Shown here piece after piece: positions 8,348 to 16,037 of a stretch of DNA of 64,000 nt. The DNA lies in NCBI GenBank assembly GCA_963767285.1, contig CAVYDJ010000001.1:310001-374000 (forward strand). Direction: 5' to 3'. Source of the DNA: WHSW01 sp963767285. GTDB lineage: Bacteria; Actinomycetota; Thermoleophilia; Solirubrobacterales; 70-9. Position numbers and translations under genes: made by a program. The notes beneath the pieces are model-generated. The model was not told the DNA's origin. It did no database searches and worked only from the letters and a program-made list of their open reading frames with translations. Position 1 is the stretch's first letter. Every line of letters starts with the position of its first letter.

Positions 8348-8384
8348 GGGCAATCCGAATCAGTCCGATGCAGAGGGAGCAGGG

Positions 8385-9278
8385 ATGCCGCGCAAGAACT
8401 TGATCATCGCCCTGGCACTCGTGGTCGCATTCGCCGCGATCACGCCGACGCTGGCATCGACCGGGACGCAGAGCCTCGTCGACAAGTCGACCTTCCCGGT
8501 CCGCACCGCCAAGAAGGCAAAGCAGATCGCGAAGCAGGCGAAGAAGATCGCCAACCAGGCGCTCGCCGCGGCGCAGGTCGCCCAGGCGACGGCCGACACC
8601 GCCGAGCAGCTGGCCAACGACGCGCAGACGGCGGCCAACGCGGCGAAGCAGAGCGCCGACGCGGCCCAGGCCAGCGCCAACACGGCGAAGACCAGCGCCG
8701 ATACGGCCAAGGCCGCGGCCGATGCGGCGCAGGCGAGCGCCAACAACGCGCAGACCAGCGCCAACAACGCGCAGGCGAGCGCGGACGCTGTGGCCGCGGA
8801 GCTCGCGGGAATGCGGGCGAAGTCCGACAGCGCAGCCGCGACGTTCAGCACCACCGAGGTGAACACCTACGTGCCGGACCCCGCTGGCGGTCCGAGTGTC
8901 ACGGTGACCGTCCCGGCGTCCGGCCTGATCGAGGTCTGGGCCCAGGCGTCGATCGTCGACGGCGCCGTCTCTCTGTATGAGGACGGCCAGCAGGTGCCGA
9001 ACCAGGATCCGGACGATCTCTGCGTCTCCCTGATCGGCGGCCCGCCGCCTCCGGATGGGCCGCTTCTCGCCGCCCCCGGTGGAGGGCCGCCGGCGCTCAC
9101 GCTGGCTACGCCCGGCGGCGCCTCGCTCGGGTGGTGCGGAAACACGAGCGCGCCCGGTCCGGTCCTGTTCGACACGAGCCCGGGACAGCACACGTACGAC
9201 CTGCGCTACGCCTGGTGCGGTTGCGGCACGCAGGCCGATTTCGCGGACCGGATGCTCACGGTCGCCCCGCGTCCTTGA
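8385..9278 (+). CDS. Secreted protein with Ala-rich coiled coil and C-terminal beta domain
   Basis: 297 residues with AGGGAGCAGGG before the ATG. A signal peptide (residues 1-25, MPRKNLIIALALVVAFAAIT) is followed by a basic segment (TAKKAKQIAKQAKKIANQAL), a long Ala-rich coiled coil built of exact 7-residue units (about 60-140), and a compact C-terminal domain with four Cys (150-297). The arrangement of stalk plus globular head recalls trimeric collagen-like/C1q-type or lipoprotein-stalk proteins common at actinobacterial surfaces. No enzyme motif. Function unknown; oligomeric surface display is inferred from the coiled coil. Confidence 0.8.
   Translation: MPRKNLIIALALVVAFAAITPTLASTGTQSLVDKSTFPVRTAKKAKQIAKQAKKIANQALAAAQVAQATADTAEQLANDAQTAANAAKQSADAAQASANTAKTSADTAKAAADAAQASANNAQTSANNAQASADAVAAELAGMRAKSDSAAATFSTTEVNTYVPDPAGGPSVTVTVPASGLIEVWAQASIVDGAVSLYEDGQQVPNQDPDDLCVSLIGGPPPPDGPLLAAPGGGPPALTLATPGGASLGWCGNTSAPGPVLFDTSPGQHTYDLRYAWCGCGTQADFADRMLTVAPRP
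8622..8789 (+). repeat. Eight 21-bp tandem repeats encoding a coiled coil
   Basis: Residues 80-135 of the preceding gene read as eight consecutive 7-residue units of the form A-x-x-S/A-A-N/D-x (AQTAANA, AKQSADA, AQASANT and so on), each encoded by 21 bp. The units differ by a few substitutions, indicating expansion by duplication. Confidence 0.85.
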
Positions 9279-10222
9279 GGGCGATCCGGATCGAGGAGTT
9301 CGGCGGGCCGGAGGCAATGCGGCTCGTCGAGCTCCCGGATCCGGAGCCGGCTGAGGGGGAGGTGGTGGTTGACGTCGCCCGCGCGGGCGTCAACTTCGCC
9401 GACCTCCACGCGTCGCGGAACGAGTACGTCGCCGAGCAATCGCTGCCGCTGACGCCCGGCGCCGAGATCGTCGGACGCACGGCGGACGGCCGGCGGGTCG
9501 CCGCGGTCTTGCCGACCGGCGGCTATGCGGAGCGCGTGGCCGTTCCCGAGGAGGCCCTGGTCGACATCCCCGACGCCGTCTCCGACGAGCAGGCGGCCGC
9601 GCTGCTGCTGCAGGGGCTGACCGCGCACGTCGCGGTCCATCGGTGCGGCCGGTTGCAGCCCGGCGAGTCGATCGTCGTCGAGTCGGCCGGTGGCGGGACC
9701 GGGACGCTCGCCGTCCAGCTGGCCAAGCGCGCCGGCGGGCGGGTGATCGCGCTCGCATCGAGCGAGGAGCGACGCGACCTGGCCGCCCGCCTCGGCGCCG
9801 ATGCGACCCCCGACCCGGGGGTCGAGGACCTCGGCGCGGCGATCCGCGAAGCAAACGAAGGCCGCGAGGTCGACGTGATTCTGCAGATGAGCGGTGGCGA
9901 GGCGTTCGACGCCGAGCTCGGCGCCCTGGCGCCGTTCGGGCGCATGGTCGTGGTCGGGATCTCCTCGCGCGAGCAGAACGAGGTTCGCACCGGGCACCTG
10001 CTGCGCCATTCGCGATCGGTGACGGGCTTCTGGATCTACCACCTGCTCCCCCGCCGGAGGGAGGTCGCGGCGATCTTCGCCGACCTCTTCGACGCCGTCG
10101 CCGCGGATGAGCTCGAGGTCGTGATCGGCGAGGTGTATCCGCTCTCCGAAGCGCGGCGGGCGCACGAGGATCTGGCCGCCAGACGGACCTCGGGCAAGCT
10201 CTTGCTCGACCCGGCCCGCTAG
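9275..10222 (+). CDS. Zinc-binding-type dehydrogenase / quinone oxidoreductase
   Basis: 315-residue medium-chain dehydrogenase/reductase, NADPH:quinone reductase branch. It begins LRAIRIEEFGGPEAMRL from a TTG that overlaps the previous stop (TTGA); the frame is open earlier but that part is read-through of the upstream gene. The GroES-like domain (AGVNFADLHASRNEY, PGAEIVGRT) lacks the catalytic zinc Cys/His set, as expected for quinone reductases. The Rossmann motif is VESAGGGTGTLAVQLAKRAG and the C-terminal end AHEDLAARRTSGKLLL. It reduces a quinone or enone using NADPH; the natural acceptor is unknown. Confidence 0.9.
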   Translation: MRAIRIEEFGGPEAMRLVELPDPEPAEGEVVVDVARAGVNFADLHASRNEYVAEQSLPLTPGAEIVGRTADGRRVAAVLPTGGYAERVAVPEEALVDIPDAVSDEQAAALLLQGLTAHVAVHRCGRLQPGESIVVESAGGGTGTLAVQLAKRAGGRVIALASSEERRDLAARLGADATPDPGVEDLGAAIREANEGREVDVILQMSGGEAFDAELGALAPFGRMVVVGISSREQNEVRTGHLLRHSRSVTGFWIYHLLPRRREVAAIFADLFDAVAADELEVVIGEVYPLSEARRAHEDLAARRTSGKLLLDPAR

Positions 10223-10225
10223 CTT
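10220..10225 (+). promoter_or_regulatory. -10 hexamer TAGCTT before DEAD-box helicase
   Basis: TAGCTT overlaps the stop codon of the oxidoreductase gene and ends 9 nt before the helicase ATG; the gap is pyrimidine-rich without a ribosome-binding site. Confidence 0.4.
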
Positions 10226-10234
10226 CTCTCTCTG

Positions 10235-11680
10235 ATGGCGACCTTCCGCGACCTCGGCCTCTCCGAGGGGATCCTGACCGCGCTCGACGAGCTCGGGTAC
10301 ACCGAACCGACCGCGGTTCAGGAGCAGGCGATCCCGGAGCTGCTCGCGGGCCACGACGTGATCGGCCAGGCGCAGACCGGGACGGGCAAGACGGCCGCCT
10401 TCGGCCTGCCCCTGCTCCAGTACCTCGATCCGGGCGACGAGTCGACCCAGGCGATCGTCCTGACGCCGACCCGCGAGCTCTGCATCCAGGTGACCCAGGC
10501 GCTGCGCGCCTACGCCGAGCACCTAGACATCGAGGTCGTCGCCGTCTTCGGCGGAGCTCCGATCTCGACCCAGCAATCGCGGCTGCGCCGGGGCGCCCAC
10601 GTCGTCGTCGCCACGGTGGGGCGGATGATGGACCTGATCTCGCGCCGCTCGCTGGTCCTCACCTCGGCCCGCTACGTCGTCCTCGACGAGGCCGACGAGA
10701 TGCTCGACCTGGGGTTCATCGAGGACGTCGAGAAGATCCTTCGCATGTGCCCGTCCGGGCGCCAGACGGGTCTCTTCTCGGCCACCATGCCGGCGCCGGT
10801 CGCCCGCCTCGCCGAGACGTACATGTACGAGCCGGTGACGATCAAGGTGACCCCGAAGCAGCTCACCGTCGACGCGATCGAGCAGGCCTACGTCTCGGTC
10901 GAGCCACGCGAGAAGACCGACCGGCTGATCGAGGTCCTGAAGGCCGAGGAGCCCGAGCAGGCGATCATCTTCTGCCGCACCAAGATCGGCGCCGCGAAGC
11001 TCGACCGCGAGCTCGCCGACCGCGGGCTCCGGGTCAAGGCGCTGCACGGCGACATGAGCCAGGGCCAGCGCGACGGGGTGATGATCCAGTTCAAGGAGCG
11101 CGGGATGCCGCTGCTCGTCGCCACCGACGTCGCCGCGCGCGGCCTCGACATCGAGCACGTCACCCACGTGATCAACTACGACCTGCCCAACAACACGGAG
11201 ATCTACGTGCACCGGATCGGGCGCACGGGCCGGGTCGGCCGCACGGGCCGGGCGATCACGTTCGTCACGCACAAGCAGGCCGACGAGATTCCGCGCATCG
11301 AGCGCGAGGCGAAGACCGTGATCGGCGAGTGGGAGCCGCCCGAGGAGCGGATCGAGCACGCCCCGCGCCCGCGCCGCCGCGACCATTCGGCCGAGGACAA
11401 GCCGCGGCAAACGCCGTCCAAGCCGTCCGCCAGGCCGGACAACGGCCACGTGAAGCTGTTCGTCAACCGCGGCGCCCGCAGCGGGATCAGCGAGGAGAAC
11501 CTGCGCTGGGCGCTCACCGAGGGCGCTGTGATCCCCGCCGAGGAGATCGGCGACATCCGCGTCCTCGAGCGGTTCTCGTTCGTCGACCTGCCCGGCGAGC
11601 AGGCGAAGCTGGCGCTCGAGCGCCTCGACGGCACGAAGCTCGAGGGCAAGCAGATCCGGGTCGAGTACGCGAAGGACTAG
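10235..11680 (+). CDS. DEAD-box ATP-dependent RNA helicase
   Basis: 481 residues. Helicase motifs run in order: Q motif, AQTGTGKTAAFG (Walker A), PTRELCIQ, a Ib variant ATVGRM (usually TPGR), LDEADEML (DEAD), FSATMP (SAT), IIFCRTK, ATDVAARGLDI and HRIGRTGRVGRTG. After a basic linker (about 380-410) comes a DbpA/CsdA-type RNA-binding domain (VKLFVNRGARSGISEENL to IRVEYAKD). This layout belongs to helicases that unwind structured RNA in ribosome assembly, mRNA decay or cold adaptation. It is cytoplasmic. Confidence 0.96.
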   Translation: MATFRDLGLSEGILTALDELGYTEPTAVQEQAIPELLAGHDVIGQAQTGTGKTAAFGLPLLQYLDPGDESTQAIVLTPTRELCIQVTQALRAYAEHLDIEVVAVFGGAPISTQQSRLRRGAHVVVATVGRMMDLISRRSLVLTSARYVVLDEADEMLDLGFIEDVEKILRMCPSGRQTGLFSATMPAPVARLAETYMYEPVTIKVTPKQLTVDAIEQAYVSVEPREKTDRLIEVLKAEEPEQAIIFCRTKIGAAKLDRELADRGLRVKALHGDMSQGQRDGVMIQFKERGMPLLVATDVAARGLDIEHVTHVINYDLPNNTEIYVHRIGRTGRVGRTGRAITFVTHKQADEIPRIEREAKTVIGEWEPPEERIEHAPRPRRRDHSAEDKPRQTPSKPSARPDNGHVKLFVNRGARSGISEENLRWALTEGAVIPAEEIGDIRVLERFSFVDLPGEQAKLALERLDGTKLEGKQIRVEYAKD

Positions 11681-11686
11681 CCGGGG

Positions 11687-12151
11687 GTGCTGAGCTTCCG
11701 CCCGGTCCCGATGGACCGAGAGCCGGCGGCATCCCTGGTCGAGGCGTTCCGCGACGAACTCGCCGCGCTCTACGACGGGCTCGCGGTCGACGGTTCGGAC
11801 ATGCCGACCGCCCGGCCCGCCGAACTCGGGCCGCCGACCGGTGTGTTCCTGGTCGGCTTCGATGACGGCGACATGCCGGTGTGCTGCGGAGGCGTCAAGC
11901 GCCTCGACGACGCGGCCTGTGAGATCAAGCGGATGTACGTCGCCCCGGAGGCGCGGGGCGCGGGACGGGCCCGGGAGCTGCTCGCCGCGCTCGAGGAAGC
12001 CGCCCGGGAGCTGGGCTATGCGACCGCGCGCCTGGACACCGGCCCGCGCCAGACGTACGCGGAGCGCCTCTACCGAGGCGCGGGATACGCGCCGATCGGC
12101 AACTTCAACCGGAACCCGATGGCGAGCTTCTTCGGCGAGAAGGAGCTCTAG
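11687..12151 (+). CDS. GNAT-family N-acetyltransferase
   Basis: 154-residue single-domain GNAT. The acetyl-CoA-binding motif A is IKRMYVAPEARGAGRARELL (about residues 83-102), and motif B ends YAERLYRGAGYAPIGNFN. It transfers an acetyl group from acetyl-CoA to an unknown amine. The GTG start lies 6 nt after the helicase stop, so the two may be co-transcribed. Its stop overlaps by four bases the stop of the convergent methyltransferase gene. Confidence 0.87.
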   Translation: MLSFRPVPMDREPAASLVEAFRDELAALYDGLAVDGSDMPTARPAELGPPTGVFLVGFDDGDMPVCCGGVKRLDDAACEIKRMYVAPEARGAGRARELLAALEEAARELGYATARLDTGPRQTYAERLYRGAGYAPIGNFNRNPMASFFGEKEL

Positions 12152-12909
12152 CGCTCGAGGCTGATCAGTCCGGCGATCACCTGGACCGGCAGCTCGGAGG
12201 GCGTGTCGCCGGCGTCGACGATCGCCGCCGCTTCGCCAAGCCACCGCGCCCGGCCGTCATCCGGCATCGCCGCAACCCAGCTCATCGAGGCGACGTAGGC
12301 GACGATCCGCTCCGGGTCGGTCGGCTGCGAGGCGGTGATGCGGATCTCGCGCGGCTCCGACCAGGCTCCCGCCGCTCGCACCGCTTCCTGCCACGGCGGC
12401 CCGTCGAAGTAGGGGTGCTCGGGGCGCAGCTCGCCGATCCGGGCGCCGAGCTCGTGGGCCCACGAGGCGGCTCCCCAGTCGGGGATCGAGGTCAGGATCG
12501 CCAGGCCGCCGCCGGGCTTCAGCACGCGCGCGACCTCGGCGAGCGCCGCCGCCTGGTCGAACCAGTGAAAGCCGTCGGCGACCGTGACCGCGTCGACCGT
12601 CGCGTCGTCGAGCGGGATCGCCTCGGCGATGCCGTCGCGGACGCGCTCGGCGCCGACCGTTGCTGCCAGCCGCTCTCGCATCCCCTCCTGCGGCTCGACC
12701 GCGGTGACGTCGAACCCGCCGGCGACCAGCGCGCGAGTCAGCTTCCCGGTCCCGGCCGCCAGGTCGAGGACCGGGGCGCCGGGCGCCAGCCCCAGCTCCG
12801 CGGCGACCGCCCCGACGACCGCCGGCGCGTACTCCGGCCGCCCGCGCTCGTAGGCATCTGCGACAGAGGCGAACTTCGCGGCCAGGGGATGAAGCTCCAC
12901 GCCGTCCAT
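12148..12909 (-). CDS. Class I SAM-dependent methyltransferase
   Basis: 253 residues with the Methyltransf_11 fold. The N-terminal FASVADAYERGRPEYA segment is typical of this group. Motif I is VLDLAAGTGKLTRALV, the acidic end of beta-2 is VTAVEPQEGM, and motif IV is DAVTVADGFHWFDQ. It transfers methyl from SAM to an unknown acceptor. The ATG at 12909 lies one base after the stop of the upstream membrane-protein gene, so it is translated from the same mRNA. The final third is short and variable, giving no substrate clue. Confidence 0.88.
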   Translation of the reverse strand: MDGVELHPLAAKFASVADAYERGRPEYAPAVVGAVAAELGLAPGAPVLDLAAGTGKLTRALVAGGFDVTAVEPQEGMRERLAATVGAERVRDGIAEAIPLDDATVDAVTVADGFHWFDQAAALAEVARVLKPGGGLAILTSIPDWGAASWAHELGARIGELRPEHPYFDGPPWQEAVRAAGAWSEPREIRITASQPTDPERIVAYVASMSWVAAMPDDGRARWLGEAAAIVDAGDTPSELPVQVIAGLISLER

Positions 12910-12910
12910 C

Positions 12911-13894
12911 CTAGGTTCCCGGCTCCGGGTCGCCGCGGGCCCGCCGGCCCTCGCGGATCAGGCGGCGCAGGTCCCAGGCGCGGAAGACGACGCCGAGGGT
13001 GATGAAGGCGATCGCGACCGACCAGATCGTGACCGCGAGCTGCTGGCCGACCGAGTAGGCCAGCACCGCGGCGTAGGTGGGACCGTCCAGGGCGACGACA
13101 AGCAGCGCCTGCTGGGCACCGGCGCCCCCGGGCGTGAACGGCAGGGCGCCGGTGATCGCCTGCACGCACATCACCAGCAGCACGTTGTCGAACGAGCCGC
13201 CGATGTGGAAGGCGTCGAGGAAGAGCCAGAAGGACGCGAATCGAAGCACCCAGCCGGCGGCCTGCCACGCGAGCACCTCGCGCAGGTAGCGCGACGGCTG
13301 GCGGAAGATCGCGACGCCCTGTTTGAGGTGCTGCCAGAACGACTCGATCCGCCGCGACAGGAACGCGATCAGGACGACGATCCCGATCGCCACGACGGTG
13401 ATCGTCAGGACCAGCAGGTCGGGGTGGGCGGCCCAGAATGAGATGTCGAAGGCGGGCAGCTCGGGCAGCCGCGGTGCCGCAGGCAGCAGACCCTGGGTAA
13501 GCGCGTAGATGAGCACCACCAACCCGATCCCGGTGTCGAACGGGGCCAGGACGACGAACGAGGAGATGATCGCGGCATAGGACGCGCCGCGGACGCTGCG
13601 CTTCGCGAGCACGATCTTGATCGCGTCGCCGCCGCGGGCCGGGAGGATCCCGTTCATCCCGGCGCCGACCAGGAAGGCGCCGACGACCCCTCGCTCGGAA
13701 ACGGCGTCGGCCGGATAGGCGGCCCGCAACGCGTTCGACCAGGCATGGGCCCGGCAGAGCTGCAGGCCGAGCGACAGCAGGAGGGCGAGCGCCAGGTAGG
13801 GGAGGTCGATCCGAGCGAAGTACTCGGCGAAGCTCTCGATCGCGCTCCAGACGCGATCGATCTGGCCCCCGAGGTCGATGGCGCCCGCGTGCAT
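12911..13894 (-). CDS. Lysylphosphatidylglycerol synthase-type transmembrane (flippase-like) protein
   Basis: 327-residue polytopic protein of the LPG_synthase_TM/YbhN (UPF0104) family, with about eight hydrophobic helices. The family motif region GAGMNGILPARGGDAIKIVL (near residue 80) and the PFTPGGAGAQQALLV segment (near 250) are characteristic. Members move or modify lipid-linked molecules or act as membrane domains of aminoacyl-phospholipid synthases; here no aminoacyl-transferase domain is fused. It forms a pair with the downstream methyltransferase. The start codon has TAGCCT 6 nt upstream. Confidence 0.85.
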   Translation of the reverse strand: MHAGAIDLGGQIDRVWSAIESFAEYFARIDLPYLALALLLSLGLQLCRAHAWSNALRAAYPADAVSERGVVGAFLVGAGMNGILPARGGDAIKIVLAKRSVRGASYAAIISSFVVLAPFDTGIGLVVLIYALTQGLLPAAPRLPELPAFDISFWAAHPDLLVLTITVVAIGIVVLIAFLSRRIESFWQHLKQGVAIFRQPSRYLREVLAWQAAGWVLRFASFWLFLDAFHIGGSFDNVLLVMCVQAITGALPFTPGGAGAQQALLVVALDGPTYAAVLAYSVGQQLAVTIWSVAIAFITLGVVFRAWDLRRLIREGRRARGDPEPGT

Positions 13895-13900
13895 CGTGCA

Positions 13901-13906
13901 AGGCTA
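13901..13906 (-). promoter_or_regulatory. -10 hexamer TAGCCT before flippase-like gene
   Basis: Minus strand, 6 nt from the ATG at 13894, in the 18-nt gap to the divergent membrane-protein gene. Confidence 0.4.
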
Positions 13907-13912
13907 CGGCGC

Positions 13913-15430
13913 TTGCAGGCCGCCGCCCCCACCCGCCCCACAGTTCTCGCGTCGACCCTGTTCGCGGGGGCGATCGCGATCGTCTACCTGATCTGGGCGC
14001 CGTCGAGCCAGGACCTCGCCGCGGCCACGTTCCGCGCCGATCTGTTCTCCGACCACGGGTTCGCGATCTGGAACAACGCCTGGTATGGGGGCCACTACCT
14101 ACCTTCCTACAGCGTCCTCTATCCGCCGCTCGGCGCCTGGCTCGGTCCGCGGCTGACCGCGGCGCTGGCAGCCGTTGCCGCCGCTGCCCTGTTCGCGCTG
14201 CTCGCGCGGCGGCGGTTCGGCGATGCCGCTTTGGTCCCGTCGCTGTGGTTCGCCGCCGCGGTTTCGATCTGGCTGGTCACCGGGCGGGTCGCGTTCCTGC
14301 TGGCCGTCCCGTTCGGCCTCGGGGCCCTGCTTGCCCTCGACCGATCGCGGTGGCTGGCGGCCCTCCTGACCGCCGCCGCCAGCCTGGCGAGCCCTGTCGC
14401 CGGCCTGTTCATGGCCGTTGCGGGCGCCGCGATCTGGCTCGCGGGGGAGCGGCAACGCGGCCTCGCCCTGGCGCTCGGCGCCCTGATCCCGATCGCCGTT
14501 CTGAACCTCGCGTTCCCGACCGGGGGCGTGGAACCGTTCGTGTTCAGCGCCTTCGTCGCGGTCCCGGTGCTCACCGGCCTCGTCCTCTGGCTCGTACCAC
14601 CCGAGTTCCGGGCGCTGCGGATCGGCGCCGTCCTGTACGGGCTGCTCGCGGTGGCGGTGTTCGTGATCGATACGCCGCTGGGCGGCAACGTCACCCGCCT
14701 CGGCGCGCTGTTCGCGGGCCCGGTGCTGGCGCTCGTGCTCTGGCCGCGCGGACGCTGGGTGGTGCTGGCGGTCTCGCTGCCGCTGCTCTACTGGCAGCTG
14801 ATCGCGCCGGTCCGCGATGTACACAAGGCGGACGGCGACCCCTCGACGGAGCTCGGTTTCTATGAGCCGCTGCTGGGCCAGCTGGACCGGCTCGGCGCGG
14901 GCAGCGGCGTCCGGATCGAGATCCCGCCGACCAAGAACCGCTGGGAGGCCGCCTACGTCGCCCGCGAGCACCCGCTCGCCCGCGGCTGGCTGCGGCAGCT
15001 CGAGTCCGACGACTTCGACCTGTTCCGCGACGGCAACCTGACCCCGGACGCCTACCGGGAGTGGCTCGATGATCACGCCGTGTCATACGTCGCGGTCCCA
15101 GACGCGCAGCGCGACGTGCTTGCCGTCGACGAGGTGGCGCTGATCGACTCCGGGCCGGATTACCTGCAGCCGCTCTGGCGCAACGACGACTGGCGGCTGT
15201 ACCGGGTGGCCGATGTTCGCGCGGTCGGCGTCGAGAGCGCCGGCCCGGATGAGCTCGTGGTCGATGCCCCGCGGCCGGGCGTCTACGAGCTCGAGGTGAA
15301 CTGGAACCGCTGGTGGCAGGTCGCCGAGGGCGAGGCGTGCCTGCGCGAGGAGGACGGTCGCACCGTAGTCGAGGCTCGCGAGGCGGGGACGATCCGGCTC
15401 GGTATCGGCCTCAGCGGGGAACGCTGCTGA
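13913..15430 (+). CDS. Large polytopic membrane protein with extracytoplasmic C-terminal domain
   Basis: About 505 residues from a TTG at 13913 (GTG at 13889 is an in-frame alternative but overlaps the divergent gene). The N-terminal 330 residues hold roughly ten hydrophobic helices. A short loop after helix 1 contains DLFSDHGFAIWNNAWYGGHY, which resembles the first loop of GT-C-fold mannosyltransferase-like proteins. The C-terminal 170 residues are soluble (EWLDDHAVSYVAVPDAQRD, then ELEVNWNRWWQVAEGEACLR). I infer a membrane glycosyltransferase-like or polymer-export protein; no catalytic residues can be named. Its 3' end overlaps the convergent HAD gene by 20 nt. Confidence 0.75.
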   Translation: MQAAAPTRPTVLASTLFAGAIAIVYLIWAPSSQDLAAATFRADLFSDHGFAIWNNAWYGGHYLPSYSVLYPPLGAWLGPRLTAALAAVAAAALFALLARRRFGDAALVPSLWFAAAVSIWLVTGRVAFLLAVPFGLGALLALDRSRWLAALLTAAASLASPVAGLFMAVAGAAIWLAGERQRGLALALGALIPIAVLNLAFPTGGVEPFVFSAFVAVPVLTGLVLWLVPPEFRALRIGAVLYGLLAVAVFVIDTPLGGNVTRLGALFAGPVLALVLWPRGRWVVLAVSLPLLYWQLIAPVRDVHKADGDPSTELGFYEPLLGQLDRLGAGSGVRIEIPPTKNRWEAAYVAREHPLARGWLRQLESDDFDLFRDGNLTPDAYREWLDDHAVSYVAVPDAQRDVLAVDEVALIDSGPDYLQPLWRNDDWRLYRVADVRAVGVESAGPDELVVDAPRPGVYELEVNWNRWWQVAEGEACLREEDGRTVVEAREAGTIRLGIGLSGERC

Positions 15431-16037
15431 GTTCGAGCTCGAGCAGCTCCTCCAGCTTCGCGACCGTCTCGGCCGGCTCGCGATGAAGCAGCGCAGTCAT
15501 CCCGACCGCCTCGGCTCCGTCGCAGTTCTCACGCAGGTCGTCGACGAAGATCGCCTCGCGGGGCTCGACCTCCAGCCGCTTGCAGGCGAGCTCGTAGATC
15601 TCGGGCTGCGGCTTGTGCAGGCCGACGTCGCCGGAGATCACCGTCGCGTCGAAGAGGTCGATCGGGGCGCGCTCGTAGATCCCCAGGCCCCAGGAATTGG
15701 AGATCAGCCCGGTCTTGACGCCCGCTGCGCCGGCCGCGCGCACAGCCTCGATCATCGCCTCCTCGGGCCGCAGGTCGGCGAACATCCGCGTGATCAGTCC
15801 CTCGGGCTCGGCGACGCCGAGCAGGCCGCCGAAGCTCGACTCGAACTCGGCCTCCTCGAGCTCGCCGGTCTCCAGTCCCCTCAGGAGCTTCAGCGCCTCC
15901 GCGTCGCCGCGGAACAACTGGCGTACGGTTTCAGGCGCCAGGCCCTCCGCCTCGCAGAAGGCGGCGAACGCCGGCCAGATACTGGTCGTCAGCACGCCGC
16001 CGAAGTCGACGATCAGAGAGGTAAACCTCCGGGACAT
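15411..16037 (-). CDS. HAD-superfamily hydrolase (subfamily IA)
   Basis: 208 residues. Motif I is IVDFGGVLTTS: the nucleophile Asp is present, but the general-acid position two residues later is Gly, as in the epoxide-hydrolase N-terminal/YihX-like branch. Motif II is TGLISNSWG, the conserved Lys lies in HKPQPEIYELA, and motif IV is AIFVDDLRENCDGA. It is a probable phosphatase or dehalogenase-like enzyme with unknown substrate. Its ATG overlaps the ATG of the divergent DUF4091 gene within a single CATG, and a TACCCT hexamer 8 nt upstream supports this start. Confidence 0.87.
   Translation of the reverse strand: MSRRFTSLIVDFGGVLTTSIWPAFAAFCEAEGLAPETVRQLFRGDAEALKLLRGLETGELEEAEFESSFGGLLGVAEPEGLITRMFADLRPEEAMIEAVRAAGAAGVKTGLISNSWGLGIYERAPIDLFDATVISGDVGLHKPQPEIYELACKRLEVEPREAIFVDDLRENCDGAEAVGMTALLHREPAETVAKLEELLELELSSVPR
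16022..16027 (+). promoter_or_regulatory. -10-like TAAACC before DUF4091 gene
   Basis: TAAACC ends 8 nt before the ATG at 16036, inside the divergent HAD coding sequence. It lacks the final consensus T, so is weaker than the others. Confidence 0.25.

Noticed and set aside
8622..8789. Regular 21-bp repeats considered as a CRISPR array
   Set aside because: Units are contiguous without spacers, stay in frame and encode coiled-coil heptads.
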